NCBI RefSeq assembly: GCF_902833225.1
Contig: NZ_CADFEI010000010.1
Coordinates: forward strand, 244,221-308,220
Origin: Burkholderia sp. BCC1644
GTDB lineage: Bacteria; Pseudomonadota; Gammaproteobacteria; Burkholderiales; Burkholderiaceae
DNA length: 64,000 nt
Reading direction: 5' to 3'
A model generated the notes under the pieces. It did no database searches, had not been told where the DNA came from, and was given only the letters and a program-made list of their open reading frames with translations. How positions within the stretch are numbered: the stretch's first letter is position 1; each line of letters opens with the position of its first letter. Positions 1 to 7,664 of this stretch are shown one piece after another. The translations under genes and the position numbers were made by a program.

Positions 1-74
1 TCGCCGCTCGACGGCGAGCGGGCGCGCCAGAAATTGATCGCGGCTTCAAGGTCGTTGATCGAAATATCGGACAT
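1..74 (-). CDS. DUF3717 domain protein, N-terminal fragment
   Basis: The reverse strand opens with ATG at 74 and reads MSDISINDLEAAINFWRARS before running off the left edge. This matches my memory of the short DUF3717 proteins common in Burkholderia, which have no assigned function. Only about 24 residues are visible, so no motif can be tested. The gene diverges from the response regulator at 197, and the 120 bp between them must carry both promoters; I see no clear -35/-10 pair there. Confidence 0.6.
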   Translation of the reverse strand, partial: MSDISINDLEAAINFWRARSPSSG

Positions 75-196
75 GATTGGATTTAATCGTTCGCTGGCCG
101 CCATGCTTGATGTCACGCGATGCGGCGCCCCTGTGGAAACGGCTTCGTGCTGTCCGCGTGCCTGAACCGCCAACCCATTGTACTTGAGCGAACTTC

Positions 197-889
197 ATGC
201 GACTCCTTCTGATCGAAGACGACCGCCCCATCGCACGCGGTATCCAGAGCAGCCTCGAGCAGGCTGGCTTCACCGTCGACATGGTGCATGACGGCATCTT
301 TGCCGAACAGGCGCTGGCACAAAACCGCCACGAACTCGTGATCCTCGACCTCGGCCTGCCGGGCATCGACGGGATGACGCTGCTCACGCGCTTCCGCCAG
401 ACCAACCGCCACACGCCCGTCATCGTGCTGACCGCACGCGACGAGCTGAACGACCGGATCCAGGGCCTGAATTCGGGCGCCGACGACTACATGCTCAAGC
501 CGTTCGAGCCGGCCGAGCTCGAAGCGCGCATCCGCGCGGTGATGCGCCGCAGCGGCCCGCACAGCGACATGCCGCGTCCGGAAGTGTCGCTCGGCGGCGT
601 CCGCCTGTCGGGCGTCGACCGCCGCATCTTCAACGACGACAAGCCGCTCGAACTGTCGCCGCGCGAATTCGCGGTGCTCGAGATGCTGCTGCTGCGTCAC
701 GGCCGCGTCGTCAGCAAGGCCCAGCTGCAGGATCACCTCACGCACTTCGGCGGCGATCTCGGCGACACCGCGATCGAAGTCTACGTGCACCGCGTACGCA
801 AGAAACTCGAGCAGTGCCGTGTCGAAATCGTCACGGTGCGCGGCTTCGGCTACCTGCTGCAGGAAATCCGCCAGACGGCGAGCGTCTGA
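197..889 (+). CDS. OmpR-family response regulator (QseB/TctD-like)
   Basis: A 230-residue two-component response regulator. The N-terminal receiver domain has acidic residues Asp8/Asp9, the phosphoacceptor Asp51 (in VILDLGLPG), Thr79 and Lys101 (LKPF). The C-terminal half is a winged-helix DNA-binding domain ending in the usual VYVHRVRKKL and GFGYLL segments. Length and domain order are normal for the OmpR/PhoB group. The histidine kinase starting at 1010 is its probable partner, and the two should be co-transcribed across the 120-bp gap. The stimulus and target genes cannot be read from the sequence; QseB, PmrA and TctD relatives are all possible. Confidence 0.93.
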   Translation: MRLLLIEDDRPIARGIQSSLEQAGFTVDMVHDGIFAEQALAQNRHELVILDLGLPGIDGMTLLTRFRQTNRHTPVIVLTARDELNDRIQGLNSGADDYMLKPFEPAELEARIRAVMRRSGPHSDMPRPEVSLGGVRLSGVDRRIFNDDKPLELSPREFAVLEMLLLRHGRVVSKAQLQDHLTHFGGDLGDTAIEVYVHRVRKKLEQCRVEIVTVRGFGYLLQEIRQTASV

Positions 890-1009
890 GCGGCGCAGCG
901 CGCCGGCCGGCCGCGTGCCGCCGGCGTGTGTGCGCCCTGCTCCGCGTCGCCGCCCGGCGCACGACCGCGCCGCTCCCCGTGAGCGGCGCTTATCCATTTG
1001 CCCGTCGAA

Positions 1010-2494
1010 ATGTCTCCTGATCCGGCTGTGACCACCAGCCTGCGCCGCTCGCTGCTCCGGCGCCTCGCCGCCCCGCTGTCGATGCTCGCGCTGATGAGCG
1101 GCCTGATCGCCTACTGGCTCGCGTGGCAATACACGCAGCACGTGATCGACCGCTCGCTCGCCGATCTCGCCACCGCCATCTCCAAACAGATCCAGATCGC
1201 CGGCCCCGATGCGCCGTTCACGGTGCCACCGCTCGCGCAGGCGATGTTCTCCGATCCCGCCGAAGCGCTGATCTACCGGATCAGCGATGGCGAGCAGGAA
1301 CTCGCCGGCGATCCGAAGCTGCCGCTGCAGGGCATCAACGTGCGCCGCATGCATCACGCGTATGTGTTCGAGGCCGAGTACGACAACCGCGCGGTACGCG
1401 TCGCGCAGGTGCGCGTCGACGACGTCGAGGGCGGCAAGCCGATGGTCGTCGAAGTCGCGCAGCCGGTGCGGCACCGCTACCGGATCGCGGCCGAATTCCT
1501 CGTCGCGATCATGATGCCGCTGCTGCTGCTGCTGCTCGCGGGCTGGGGCATCGTGTGGCGCGTCGTGAACCAGCAGCTCGGCCCGCTCACGCATCTGGCC
1601 GATTCGCTGAACCGGCAGACCCACACGTCGCTGGAGCCGGTCGACGAAACCGAGGTGCCGCTGGAAATCCGGCCGCTGACGAGCGCGATGAACGCCCTGC
1701 TCGGCCGCCTGAAGACTGCGCTCGACGCGCAGCGCAAGTTCATCGCCGATGCCGCGCACCAGCTGCGCACGCCGCTCACGGCCGTGAAGCTGCATGCCGA
1801 GCAGGCCGCCGTCGCGCGCGATCCGCACCAGACCTTCGCCGCGGTGCGCGAGTTGCGCGCGGCCGCCGATCGTGCGGTGCGGCTGTCCAATCAGTTGCTG
1901 TCGCTCGCCCGTGCGGAACCCGGCGAACAGGCCGCGCGCTTCGTCGACGTCGACCTCGCGGCGATGGCGTTCGAGACCGGTGCCGAATGGGTACCGCGCG
2001 CGCTCGCGTCGCATGTCGATCTCGGCTTCCAGCGCACCGACGGCGCGGACGACGACGAAAAGCTGACCGTGCGCGGCAACCCCGTGCTGCTGCGCGAGGT
2101 GATCGCGAACCTGCTCGACAATGCGCTGAAATACGTGCCGCTCGCGCGGCCGGACGGTGCGCGGATCACGGTGAATGTCGCACGCGGCGCGCTCGAGGAT
2201 GGCCAGCCGGCTGCCGAGATCGTCGTGGAAGACAACGGCCCCGGCGTGCCCGCGAACCAGCAGGCCGACCTGTTCAAGCGCTTCTTCCGCGGCGACGCGC
2301 AAAGCGGCAACGGCGTCGAGACGGGGGCCGGGCTTGGCCTGGCGATCGTGCACGACATCATCGCGATGCATGGCGGTACCGTGTCGTACGAGGATGCGTC
2401 GGAGGGTGGTTCGCGCTTCGTGGTGCGCGTGCCGCTCGCCGCGCAGACGGAGAAGCCGGCCAGCGAAACGCCCGCTGCGGCGTCGACGCACTGA
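1010..2494 (+). CDS. Two-component sensor histidine kinase
   Basis: About 494 residues. An N-terminal transmembrane segment (LAAPLSMLALMSGLIAYWLAW) is followed by a periplasmic region of about 120 residues, a second membrane segment (MMPLLLLLLAGWGIVW), a HAMP-like linker, and a kinase core with the phosphoacceptor His250 in DAAHQLRTPL. The ATP-binding domain has the N box (NLLDNALKY) and the G1/G2 boxes (DNGPGVP, GAGLGLAIV). The fold resembles TctE/QseC sensors. I chose ATG at 1010; an in-frame TTG at 998 is the alternative. It sits directly behind the response regulator at 197-889. A terminator-like hairpin serving the convergent SET gene lies just downstream. Confidence 0.93.
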   Translation: MSPDPAVTTSLRRSLLRRLAAPLSMLALMSGLIAYWLAWQYTQHVIDRSLADLATAISKQIQIAGPDAPFTVPPLAQAMFSDPAEALIYRISDGEQELAGDPKLPLQGINVRRMHHAYVFEAEYDNRAVRVAQVRVDDVEGGKPMVVEVAQPVRHRYRIAAEFLVAIMMPLLLLLLAGWGIVWRVVNQQLGPLTHLADSLNRQTHTSLEPVDETEVPLEIRPLTSAMNALLGRLKTALDAQRKFIADAAHQLRTPLTAVKLHAEQAAVARDPHQTFAAVRELRAAADRAVRLSNQLLSLARAEPGEQAARFVDVDLAAMAFETGAEWVPRALASHVDLGFQRTDGADDDEKLTVRGNPVLLREVIANLLDNALKYVPLARPDGARITVNVARGALEDGQPAAEIVVEDNGPGVPANQQADLFKRFFRGDAQSGNGVETGAGLGLAIVHDIIAMHGGTVSYEDASEGGSRFVVRVPLAAQTEKPASETPAAASTH

Positions 2495-2572
2495 GCTCGA
2501 GCTGAACGATTCGCGGCGGCAACCGCCGGATACGGGAAGCAGGACGGACGATTACGGCGCGGCAGCCGTCCG

Positions 2573-2606
2573 CCAAAACAACAACGGCGGCGCATGGTGC
2601 GCCGCC
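2573..2606 (-). terminator. Intrinsic terminator of the SET-domain gene
   Basis: GGCGGCGCA (2586-2594) pairs perfectly with TGCGCCGCC (2598-2606) around a 3-base loop. Read on the minus strand, it is followed by a T-rich tract (GTTGTTGTTTT) at 2573-2585. It lies 8 bp beyond the stop codon of the SET gene, between two convergent genes. Confidence 0.65.
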
Positions 2607-2613
2607 GCCTGTC

Positions 2614-3144
2614 TTACTTCTTGCTCTTCTTGTCTTTCGACCTGGACTCGGACTTGCCGTCCTTCTTGTCCTTCTTCTTTTTCTTCTTCCCGCCTTCATC
2701 CGACGTCGCGAGCAGCGTGCCGCGGCACGACGGCGCACCGCAATGGCACGCGTATTCGCGCTTGAGCGTCTTCGTCAGCTTCGCGTCGATCACGAGGCCG
2801 TAGTCGTAGAACAGCTCCTCTTCCGGCCCGATGTCGCGCAGCGCATGGATGAACACGCGGCCTTTGACTTCCTCGGCTTCACAGTTCGGCGCGCACGAAT
2901 GGTTGATCCAGCGCGCGCTGTTGCCGTCGATCTTGCCGTCGATCACGCCGCCTTCGTCGAGTGCGAAGTAGAACGTATGGTTCGGTTCGCTCGGGTCGTG
3001 CGGATGGCGGCGCAGCGCTTCCTTCCACGAGATTCGCTCGCCCTTGTATTCCACTACGCGCTCGCCGGCCTTGATCGGCGCCACGGCGAACACGCCCTTG
3101 CCGTGTACTCCCGAGCGGCGCACCGCGATCCTGCGTGAACTCAT
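2614..3144 (-). CDS. SET-domain protein (lysine methyltransferase-like)
   Basis: A 176-residue SET-domain protein beginning MSSRRIAVRRSGVHGKGVFA, the standard SET N-terminus (GxG near residue 15). The cofactor and substrate motifs are visible: ARWINHSCAPNCEAE (NHSC) and ELFYDYG. A post-SET cysteine cluster follows (CHCGAPSC), which in eukaryotic enzymes binds zinc. The last 28 or so residues are almost all Lys, Ser, Asp and Glu. Such proteins transfer methyl groups from S-adenosylmethionine to protein lysines. The bacterial substrate is unknown; basic DNA-associated proteins are a reasonable guess. I chose ATG at 3144 because the SET domain starts there, although the frame stays open to 3225. 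Confidence 0.88.
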   Translation of the reverse strand: MSSRRIAVRRSGVHGKGVFAVAPIKAGERVVEYKGERISWKEALRRHPHDPSEPNHTFYFALDEGGVIDGKIDGNSARWINHSCAPNCEAEEVKGRVFIHALRDIGPEEELFYDYGLVIDAKLTKTLKREYACHCGAPSCRGTLLATSDEGGKKKKKKDKKDGKSESRSKDKKSKK

Positions 3145-3208
3145 CGAACGAATCCTTGTGAAGACGACTTGAATGGAAGCGGCCGCGATCGCGGCCTGGC
3201 GTCGCGCC

Positions 3209-3240
3209 AAACGAAAACGCGGCACCGGTTGGTGCCGCGT
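3209..3240 (-). terminator. Intrinsic terminator of the OYE gene
   Basis: A perfect 10-bp stem, ACGCGGCACC (3217-3226) with GGTGCCGCGT (3231-3240), encloses a GGTT loop. On the minus strand it is followed by TTTTCGTTT. It sits 84 bp past the stop of the flavin oxidoreductase gene. Confidence 0.65.
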
Positions 3241-3323
3241 CGGGGCATGCGGCGAATCACCCGCATCCTACACGTTCACGATTGCTTCGTTCAACATCGC
3301 GCGCAATATTGCCCGCCGGACGC

Positions 3324-4436
3324 TCAACGCTGGCCGAATGCGATGTCGCCGAACAACGTCTTGTGCTCGCGCGGCTGCGAACGCCAGTATTGCGGCGGCG
3401 CCGTCACCTGCGCGCCGAGCTCGGCCGCCGCATGCCACGGCCAGCGCGGGTCGTACAGCATCGCGCGCGCCATCGCGACGAAGTCGGCATCGCCGGCTTC
3501 GATCAGCCGGTTCGCATGCTCGGGCTCGTTGATCAGCCCGACCGCCATCGTTGGCATGCCGACCGCGCGTTTCACCGCCTGCGCGAACGGCACCTGGTAG
3601 CCGGGCGACAGCGGAATCTTCTGCAGCGGCGACACGCCGCCGGACGACACGTCGATCCAGTCGCAGCCGCGCCGCTTCAGCTCGTGCGCGAACGCGATCG
3701 TATCGTCGAGCTCCCAGCCGCCTTCGACCCAGTCGGTCGCGGACACGCGCACACCAACCGGCCGGTCCTCCGGAAACGCCGCGCGCACGATCTCGTAGAT
3801 TTCGAGCGGGAAACGCATCCGGTTTTCGAGCGAGCCGCCGTATTCGTCGGTACGCCGGTTGGCGAGCGGCGACAGGAACTGGTGCAGCAGATAGCCGTGC
3901 GCCGCATGCACTTCGAGCGCGTCGATGCCGAGCCGTGCCGCGCGCTTCGCCGACGCCGCGAACGCTTCGCGAATGCGGTTCAGGCCCGCGGCATCGAGCG
4001 CGAGCGGCGGCGTCTCGCCGTCCTTGTGCGGCACGGCCGACGGCCCGTGCGGCAGCCAGCCGCCGTCGGCGACCGATATCAGCTGGCCGCCCTCCCACGG
4101 CACGGCGCTCGACGCCTTGCGCCCCGCATGCGACAGCTGCATCGCGACGCGGACCGGCGAATGCTTGCGGATCGCGGCCAGCACGGGCTTCAGCGCGTCT
4201 TCGGTCACGTCGTCCCAGAGGCCGAGGTCGCCGTGCGTGATGCGCCCGTCGGGTTCCACGGCCGTCGCCTCGATGCACAGCAGCCCCGCGCCCGACAGCG
4301 CGAGATGGCCGAGGTGAATCATGTGCCAGTCGGTCGCTTCACCGCGTTCGGCCGAGTACTGGCACATCGGGGAGATCACGATCCGGTTCGGAAGGGTCAC
4401 GCCGCGCAGCGTGAATGGAGAAAACAGCGCAGTCAT
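3324..4436 (-). CDS. NADH:flavin oxidoreductase, Old Yellow Enzyme (YqjM class)
   Basis: A 370-residue FMN-dependent TIM-barrel ene-reductase. The N-terminus MTALFSPFTLRGVTLPNRIV and the SPMCQYSA segment, with Cys25, are typical of the thermophilic-like YqjM/XenA class, in which this Cys tunes the flavin. Other landmarks are QLSHAGRKAS, VHAAHGYLLHQFLSP, the NRRTDEYGGSLENR loop, and the C-terminal phosphate-binding MARAMLYDPRWPWHAA. Such enzymes reduce activated C=C bonds of enones, maleimides or nitro compounds using NAD(P)H. ATG at 4436 is chosen from family alignment; the frame extends to 4481. It appears monocistronic, with its own terminator. The physiological substrate is unknown. Confidence 0.93.
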   Translation of the reverse strand: MTALFSPFTLRGVTLPNRIVISPMCQYSAERGEATDWHMIHLGHLALSGAGLLCIEATAVEPDGRITHGDLGLWDDVTEDALKPVLAAIRKHSPVRVAMQLSHAGRKASSAVPWEGGQLISVADGGWLPHGPSAVPHKDGETPPLALDAAGLNRIREAFAASAKRAARLGIDALEVHAAHGYLLHQFLSPLANRRTDEYGGSLENRMRFPLEIYEIVRAAFPEDRPVGVRVSATDWVEGGWELDDTIAFAHELKRRGCDWIDVSSGGVSPLQKIPLSPGYQVPFAQAVKRAVGMPTMAVGLINEPEHANRLIEAGDADFVAMARAMLYDPRWPWHAAAELGAQVTAPPQYWRSQPREHKTLFGDIAFGQR

Positions 4437-4588
4437 GGAAGCCGCTCGCCTGGAAAGGGAATGAGCGGACGAGCGTAGCACGCAGCCCCAAAGCGTGCAG
4501 ATGGCGCAACCGGCAGTAAGCGGATGGTCAGGCAGGGCCGGCGAAAGGTGGCCGGCGATGCGTCAAATGCGCGGCGTACAGCGAGGCG

Positions 4589-4613
4589 CCGGCCTGCAAT
4601 CGATGCAGGCCGG
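4589..4613. repeat. Perfect 10-bp inverted repeat, terminator-like
   Basis: CCGGCCTGCA (4589-4598) and TGCAGGCCGG (4604-4613) flank a 5-base loop in the gap between the amidotransferase stop (4650) and the OYE start (4436). There is no T tract on either strand, so it may be a weak or Rho-assisted terminator for the amidotransferase gene. Confidence 0.35.
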
Positions 4614-4649
4614 GCTGAACCTTCGCGGCAAACGGCGCCGCGCGCGGCG

Positions 4650-5360
4650 TCAGAGCCCGACGCTGTCGAGCCACTCCCCGAACATGCGTCGCGCGGCCGT
4701 TTCGAGCACGGGGCCGTGCTGCGCGGTATCGGCACGCAACTGGCGCGCATCGATACCGGGCATCGCCGCGATTTCGCCGGCGTTCGCGATCAGCCAGGGT
4801 TCGAAGCGGTCGGTACGGATTTCCGGATGGCATTGCAGCGCCAGCACGTGCTGCCCCCACGCGAATGCCTGGTGGCGGCACGCCGGCGTCGACGCGAGAT
4901 GGATCGCGCCGCCCGGCAGGTCGAACGTATCGCCGTGCCAGTGGAGCATCGACGTCGCCGCACCATCGAGATGATGCAGCGGCGACGCGCGGCCTGCATC
5001 GGTGAGCGCCAGCGGCGCCCAGCCGAGTTCGTGCTGCGCGGCCGGATAGACGCGTGCACCGAGTGCCCGCGCGATGAACTGCGCGCCGAGGCAGATGCCG
5101 AGGATCGGCAGCCCCGCGTCGATGCGCTGCCGGACGAGCGCCAGGAGCGGCGCGATCGTCGGATACTGCGCATCGTCGTAGACGCTGATCGGCCCGCCGA
5201 GCACGACGAACAGCGACGGCTCGAGCACGTCGAGCACCTCGACCCGCGACGATCCGACGTCGACATAGCGCACCCGCCTCCCCCGTTCTCCGAGCACCTG
5301 CTCGAAGCTCCCGAGATCCTCGAAATGCACATGGCGGATCGCCACGACTTCAGCGTTCAT
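4650..5360 (-). CDS. Class I glutamine amidotransferase-like protein
   Basis: About 236 residues, a stand-alone type 1 glutamine amidotransferase of the GuaA-N/YfeJ type. The catalytic triad is visible: nucleophile Cys90 in GICLGAQF, and His178/Glu180 in LQCHPE near the C-terminus. The oxyanion-strand motif VVLGGPISVYD is also present. The family hydrolyses glutamine to feed ammonia to a partner, or cleaves gamma-glutamyl compounds; no synthetase domain or partner gene is adjacent. Two consecutive ATGs (5363, 5360) exist. A GGGAGG Shine-Dalgarno sequence spaced 6 bases from the second favours 5360. The MarR gene lies just upstream on the same strand, so the two could form an operon. Confidence 0.88.
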   Translation of the reverse strand: MNAEVVAIRHVHFEDLGSFEQVLGERGRRVRYVDVGSSRVEVLDVLEPSLFVVLGGPISVYDDAQYPTIAPLLALVRQRIDAGLPILGICLGAQFIARALGARVYPAAQHELGWAPLALTDAGRASPLHHLDGAATSMLHWHGDTFDLPGGAIHLASTPACRHQAFAWGQHVLALQCHPEIRTDRFEPWLIANAGEIAAMPGIDARQLRADTAQHGPVLETAARRMFGEWLDSVGL

Positions 5361-5388
5361 CATCGGCCTCCCGGTCGATCGACGGACG

Positions 5389-6027
5389 TCAGCCGGCGAA
5401 AATCTTCCAGGTCTTCTTCTGCGTCGCCGCGTCGGCTTCTTCCTGCACCGAGCAGTCGAGACGCAGATCGCTGTCCGACATCGAGATGTCGAGCGCCGCG
5501 CAGTGATGCACGGTCTTCTTCGACAGCTTGCCCGGCTGGAAGTGGGCGCACGTCACGCACATGCGTTGCGGCGGCGTCGCACCGGCCACCTGCAGCTCGC
5601 GCAGCGTCTTCAGCAGCGCGCGGTACAGCGCGCCCTGCTCGTCCGCGCCGAGCTTGCCGACCGCCTTCGTCAGGAATTCAGGCCATTGCAGCGCCTTCTT
5701 CGCGGCCGTCCGGCCACGCGCCGACAGACGCACGGCCAGTGCACGGCCGTCGTCCAGCGCACGGCGCTTCTCGACGAGCCCCTTCGTCTCGAGCGTGCTG
5801 ACCGCATCGCTCGTGGTTGCCGCGGTGAGCTGAGTCTCGCGCGCGATCTCGCCGAGCCGCATCGGGCCCTTGCGCTGCAGCAGCAGCACGAGAATCTCGC
5901 CCTGCGTCGGCGTGAGGCCGGCGCCTTCCGCCCAATCCCATGCCTGGCTTCGCATGGCCGTACTCAACCGCAGCAGGCTGTGGGTCACACGTCCCGAAGC
6001 CTGGTTCCCGTAAACGCCTTCGCTCAT
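5389..6027 (-). CDS. MarR-family regulator with C-terminal Cys/His tail
   Basis: A 212-residue regulator. Residues about 15-145 form the MarR winged helix (LTPTQGEILVLLL, wing around EKRRALDDGRAL). Beyond the usual MarR length there is an extra domain of about 60 residues with Cys157, Cys160, His162, His174, His175, Cys176 and Cys192, an arrangement suited to binding a metal such as zinc. I recall similar tails in other Burkholderia MarR proteins. The tail may sense metal or thiol oxidation, but that is inference. It may regulate the amidotransferase gene 28 bp downstream. GTCT...AGAC half-sites at about 6090-6108, upstream of the start, are a possible operator. Confidence 0.9.
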   Translation of the reverse strand: MSEGVYGNQASGRVTHSLLRLSTAMRSQAWDWAEGAGLTPTQGEILVLLLQRKGPMRLGEIARETQLTAATTSDAVSTLETKGLVEKRRALDDGRALAVRLSARGRTAAKKALQWPEFLTKAVGKLGADEQGALYRALLKTLRELQVAGATPPQRMCVTCAHFQPGKLSKKTVHHCAALDISMSDSDLRLDCSVQEEADAATQKKTWKIFAG

Positions 6028-6534
6028 AGTCTTTTCGCTTTGCCGCCGCCCGGGTTGCCGAGCGGCCGTAGTGTGGAGATCGAATGTCTATCTCAAAACA
6101 GACGCGCTCTCTCGAGTGCGTCAGCACGGCCGTCGCGAGGCACACGCGGCGGTCGCGTTCGCGGCGACCGGATAGACACGCGTCGTTCCGGTGTCCGCAA
6201 AGCCGACATTCTAAGCGAGAGCGGAAAATCGCACAGCTAAGTTATCCCCTGCATTCTGTGGAAAATCACTGGATAACTGAAATTTTTCGTTGTGCCTGTT
6301 ATGCCGCGCGCCCGCGGAACGGGGCGCGCTAGCATTTTCCTGTTCGGATCGGCCATCGATCCGGGGGGGTTGATCCACCGGGTTATCCCGCGCACAGATC
6401 GTTGACTTTGCAGCGGAATATCGGGTTATCCACAGATTTTCAGGACGCCTGGCAACGATTTCGGCCTGAAATGGCGCCGACCGTCGTTCAGCGAATCGCG
6501 ACACGGTCGAGCCTGCAATCTGCAAAACATTTTT
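6028..6534. other. Gene-free region with DnaA-box-like and CACAG sites
   Basis: 507 bp without a convincing gene, between the MarR start and the end of the YbdK gene. It holds a perfect TTATCCACA (6426-6434), three weaker TTATCC/GGATAA boxes (about 6242, 6270 and 6382), and four CACAG/CTGTG pentamers (6232, 6256, 6393, 6431). On the minus strand TGTGGATAA at 6434 is followed 37 bp on by CTGTG, close to the spacing of the units at 59.5-60.2 kb. I regard it as a weaker member of that intergenic repeat family. The MarR promoter must lie at its left end. Confidence 0.5.
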
Positions 6535-7650
6535 TCACTCACGCCAACGTAAGCACTGCTGCCGGACCGTCTCGTTCAGCGATTTTTCCTGTTTGAAAAC
6601 GGTTCTCAACCACGATGCGTCGTTCACGCGTGCTTTCGCGAGCGCGCCGATCTCGTCGAGCGCCGCGCGCGACCCGAGCGCGGCCGCATGCGGTGCGATC
6701 CGGTCGAGCGTGTCGAGGATGTCTTCCGCGATCGTGCGGCGCTCACCCGTCTGAGGATTCACGCAGGTGCCCTCGAGCCCGAAGCGGCACGCTTCGAAAC
6801 GGTTGAACGTGTAGACGAGATAATCGTCCTCCGACAGCTTCAGGGGCCGGTCGGTCAGCAGGTAGCGTGCGAGCGTCTGGATGTAGCAGGCGATCGCCGC
6901 CGCACGGTCGACCGACAGCGGCGTATCCATCACGCGCACCTCGATCGTCCCGTAGCCGGGCTTCGGGCGGATGTCCCAGTAGAAGTCCTTCATCGAATTG
7001 ACGACACCCGTGTTCACCATCTTCGTGAAGTACTCCTCGAAGCTGTCCCAGGTCAGCACGAACGGCGCGCGGCCCGACAGCGGGAACGCGAACACCGAAT
7101 TCAGGCGCGCCGAATGGAAGCCCGTGTCGACGTTCTGCACGAACGGCGACGATGCGGACAGCGCGATGAAGTGCGGAATGAAGCGCGACATCGAGTGCAG
7201 CAGGAACAGCGCGCTGTCCGGATCGGGACAGCCGATGTGCACGTGCTGGCCGAACACGGTGAACTGCTTCGCGAGATAGCCGTACAGCTCGGAGATGTAC
7301 TGGAAGCGCGGCGCATCGTAGATCTGCCGGTCGCTCCATTGCTGGAACGCGTGCGTGCCGCCGCCGGCCAGCCCGACGTTGAGCTGGTCGGCCGCCTTCA
7401 CGAGCACGTCGCGGATCGCATGCAGCTCGCTGACGGCCTGCTCGTGCGAATGGCAGATGCCGGTCGACAGCTCGATCATGCTCTCGGTGATTTCCGGCGT
7501 GATGTTGCCCGGAAAGGTTTCGCCCTGGATCAGGCGCATCAGGTCGGATGCAGCCTTGGTCAGGTCGTAATTGTGCGTGTTGACGACCTGGATCTCCAGT
7601 TCGACGCCGAACGTGAACGGTTCGGAATTGACGAAGGTTTCGAGTGCCAT
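6535..7650 (-). CDS. ybdK: YbdK-type carboxylate-amine ligase (glutamate-cysteine ligase family 2)
   Basis: A 371-residue member of the GCS2/YbdK family of ATP-grasp-like carboxylate-amine ligases. It starts MALETFVNSEPFTFGVELEI; the FGVELEIQ strand with its metal-binding glutamates is diagnostic. FGQHVHIGCPDPD and IRPKPGYGTIEVRVMD are the other conserved blocks. Escherichia coli YbdK has weak gamma-glutamylcysteine synthetase activity, so the true substrate is uncertain. It lies 14 bp behind the antiporter gene (7665-8879) and is almost certainly co-transcribed with it. The name implies family only, not a proven glutathione role. Confidence 0.9.
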   Translation of the reverse strand: MALETFVNSEPFTFGVELEIQVVNTHNYDLTKAASDLMRLIQGETFPGNITPEITESMIELSTGICHSHEQAVSELHAIRDVLVKAADQLNVGLAGGGTHAFQQWSDRQIYDAPRFQYISELYGYLAKQFTVFGQHVHIGCPDPDSALFLLHSMSRFIPHFIALSASSPFVQNVDTGFHSARLNSVFAFPLSGRAPFVLTWDSFEEYFTKMVNTGVVNSMKDFYWDIRPKPGYGTIEVRVMDTPLSVDRAAAIACYIQTLARYLLTDRPLKLSEDDYLVYTFNRFEACRFGLEGTCVNPQTGERRTIAEDILDTLDRIAPHAAALGSRAALDEIGALAKARVNDASWLRTVFKQEKSLNETVRQQCLRWRE

Positions 7651-7664
7651 GGCAGGTTCCGGAA

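Noticed and set aside
113..2491. A 792-codon open frame on the minus strand opposite the two-component genes
   Set aside because: It is Arg/His/Gly-rich without family motifs and lies wholly opposite two well-recognised genes. Such frames are a by-product of high GC at third codon positions. The same applies to long minus-strand frames opposite gspD (14563-16866), mod (44968-47346) and res (47127-50477).
4437..4649. A small gene between the amidotransferase and OYE genes
   Set aside because: Only shadow frames without start signals; the stretch holds an inverted repeat and probably the OYE promoter.
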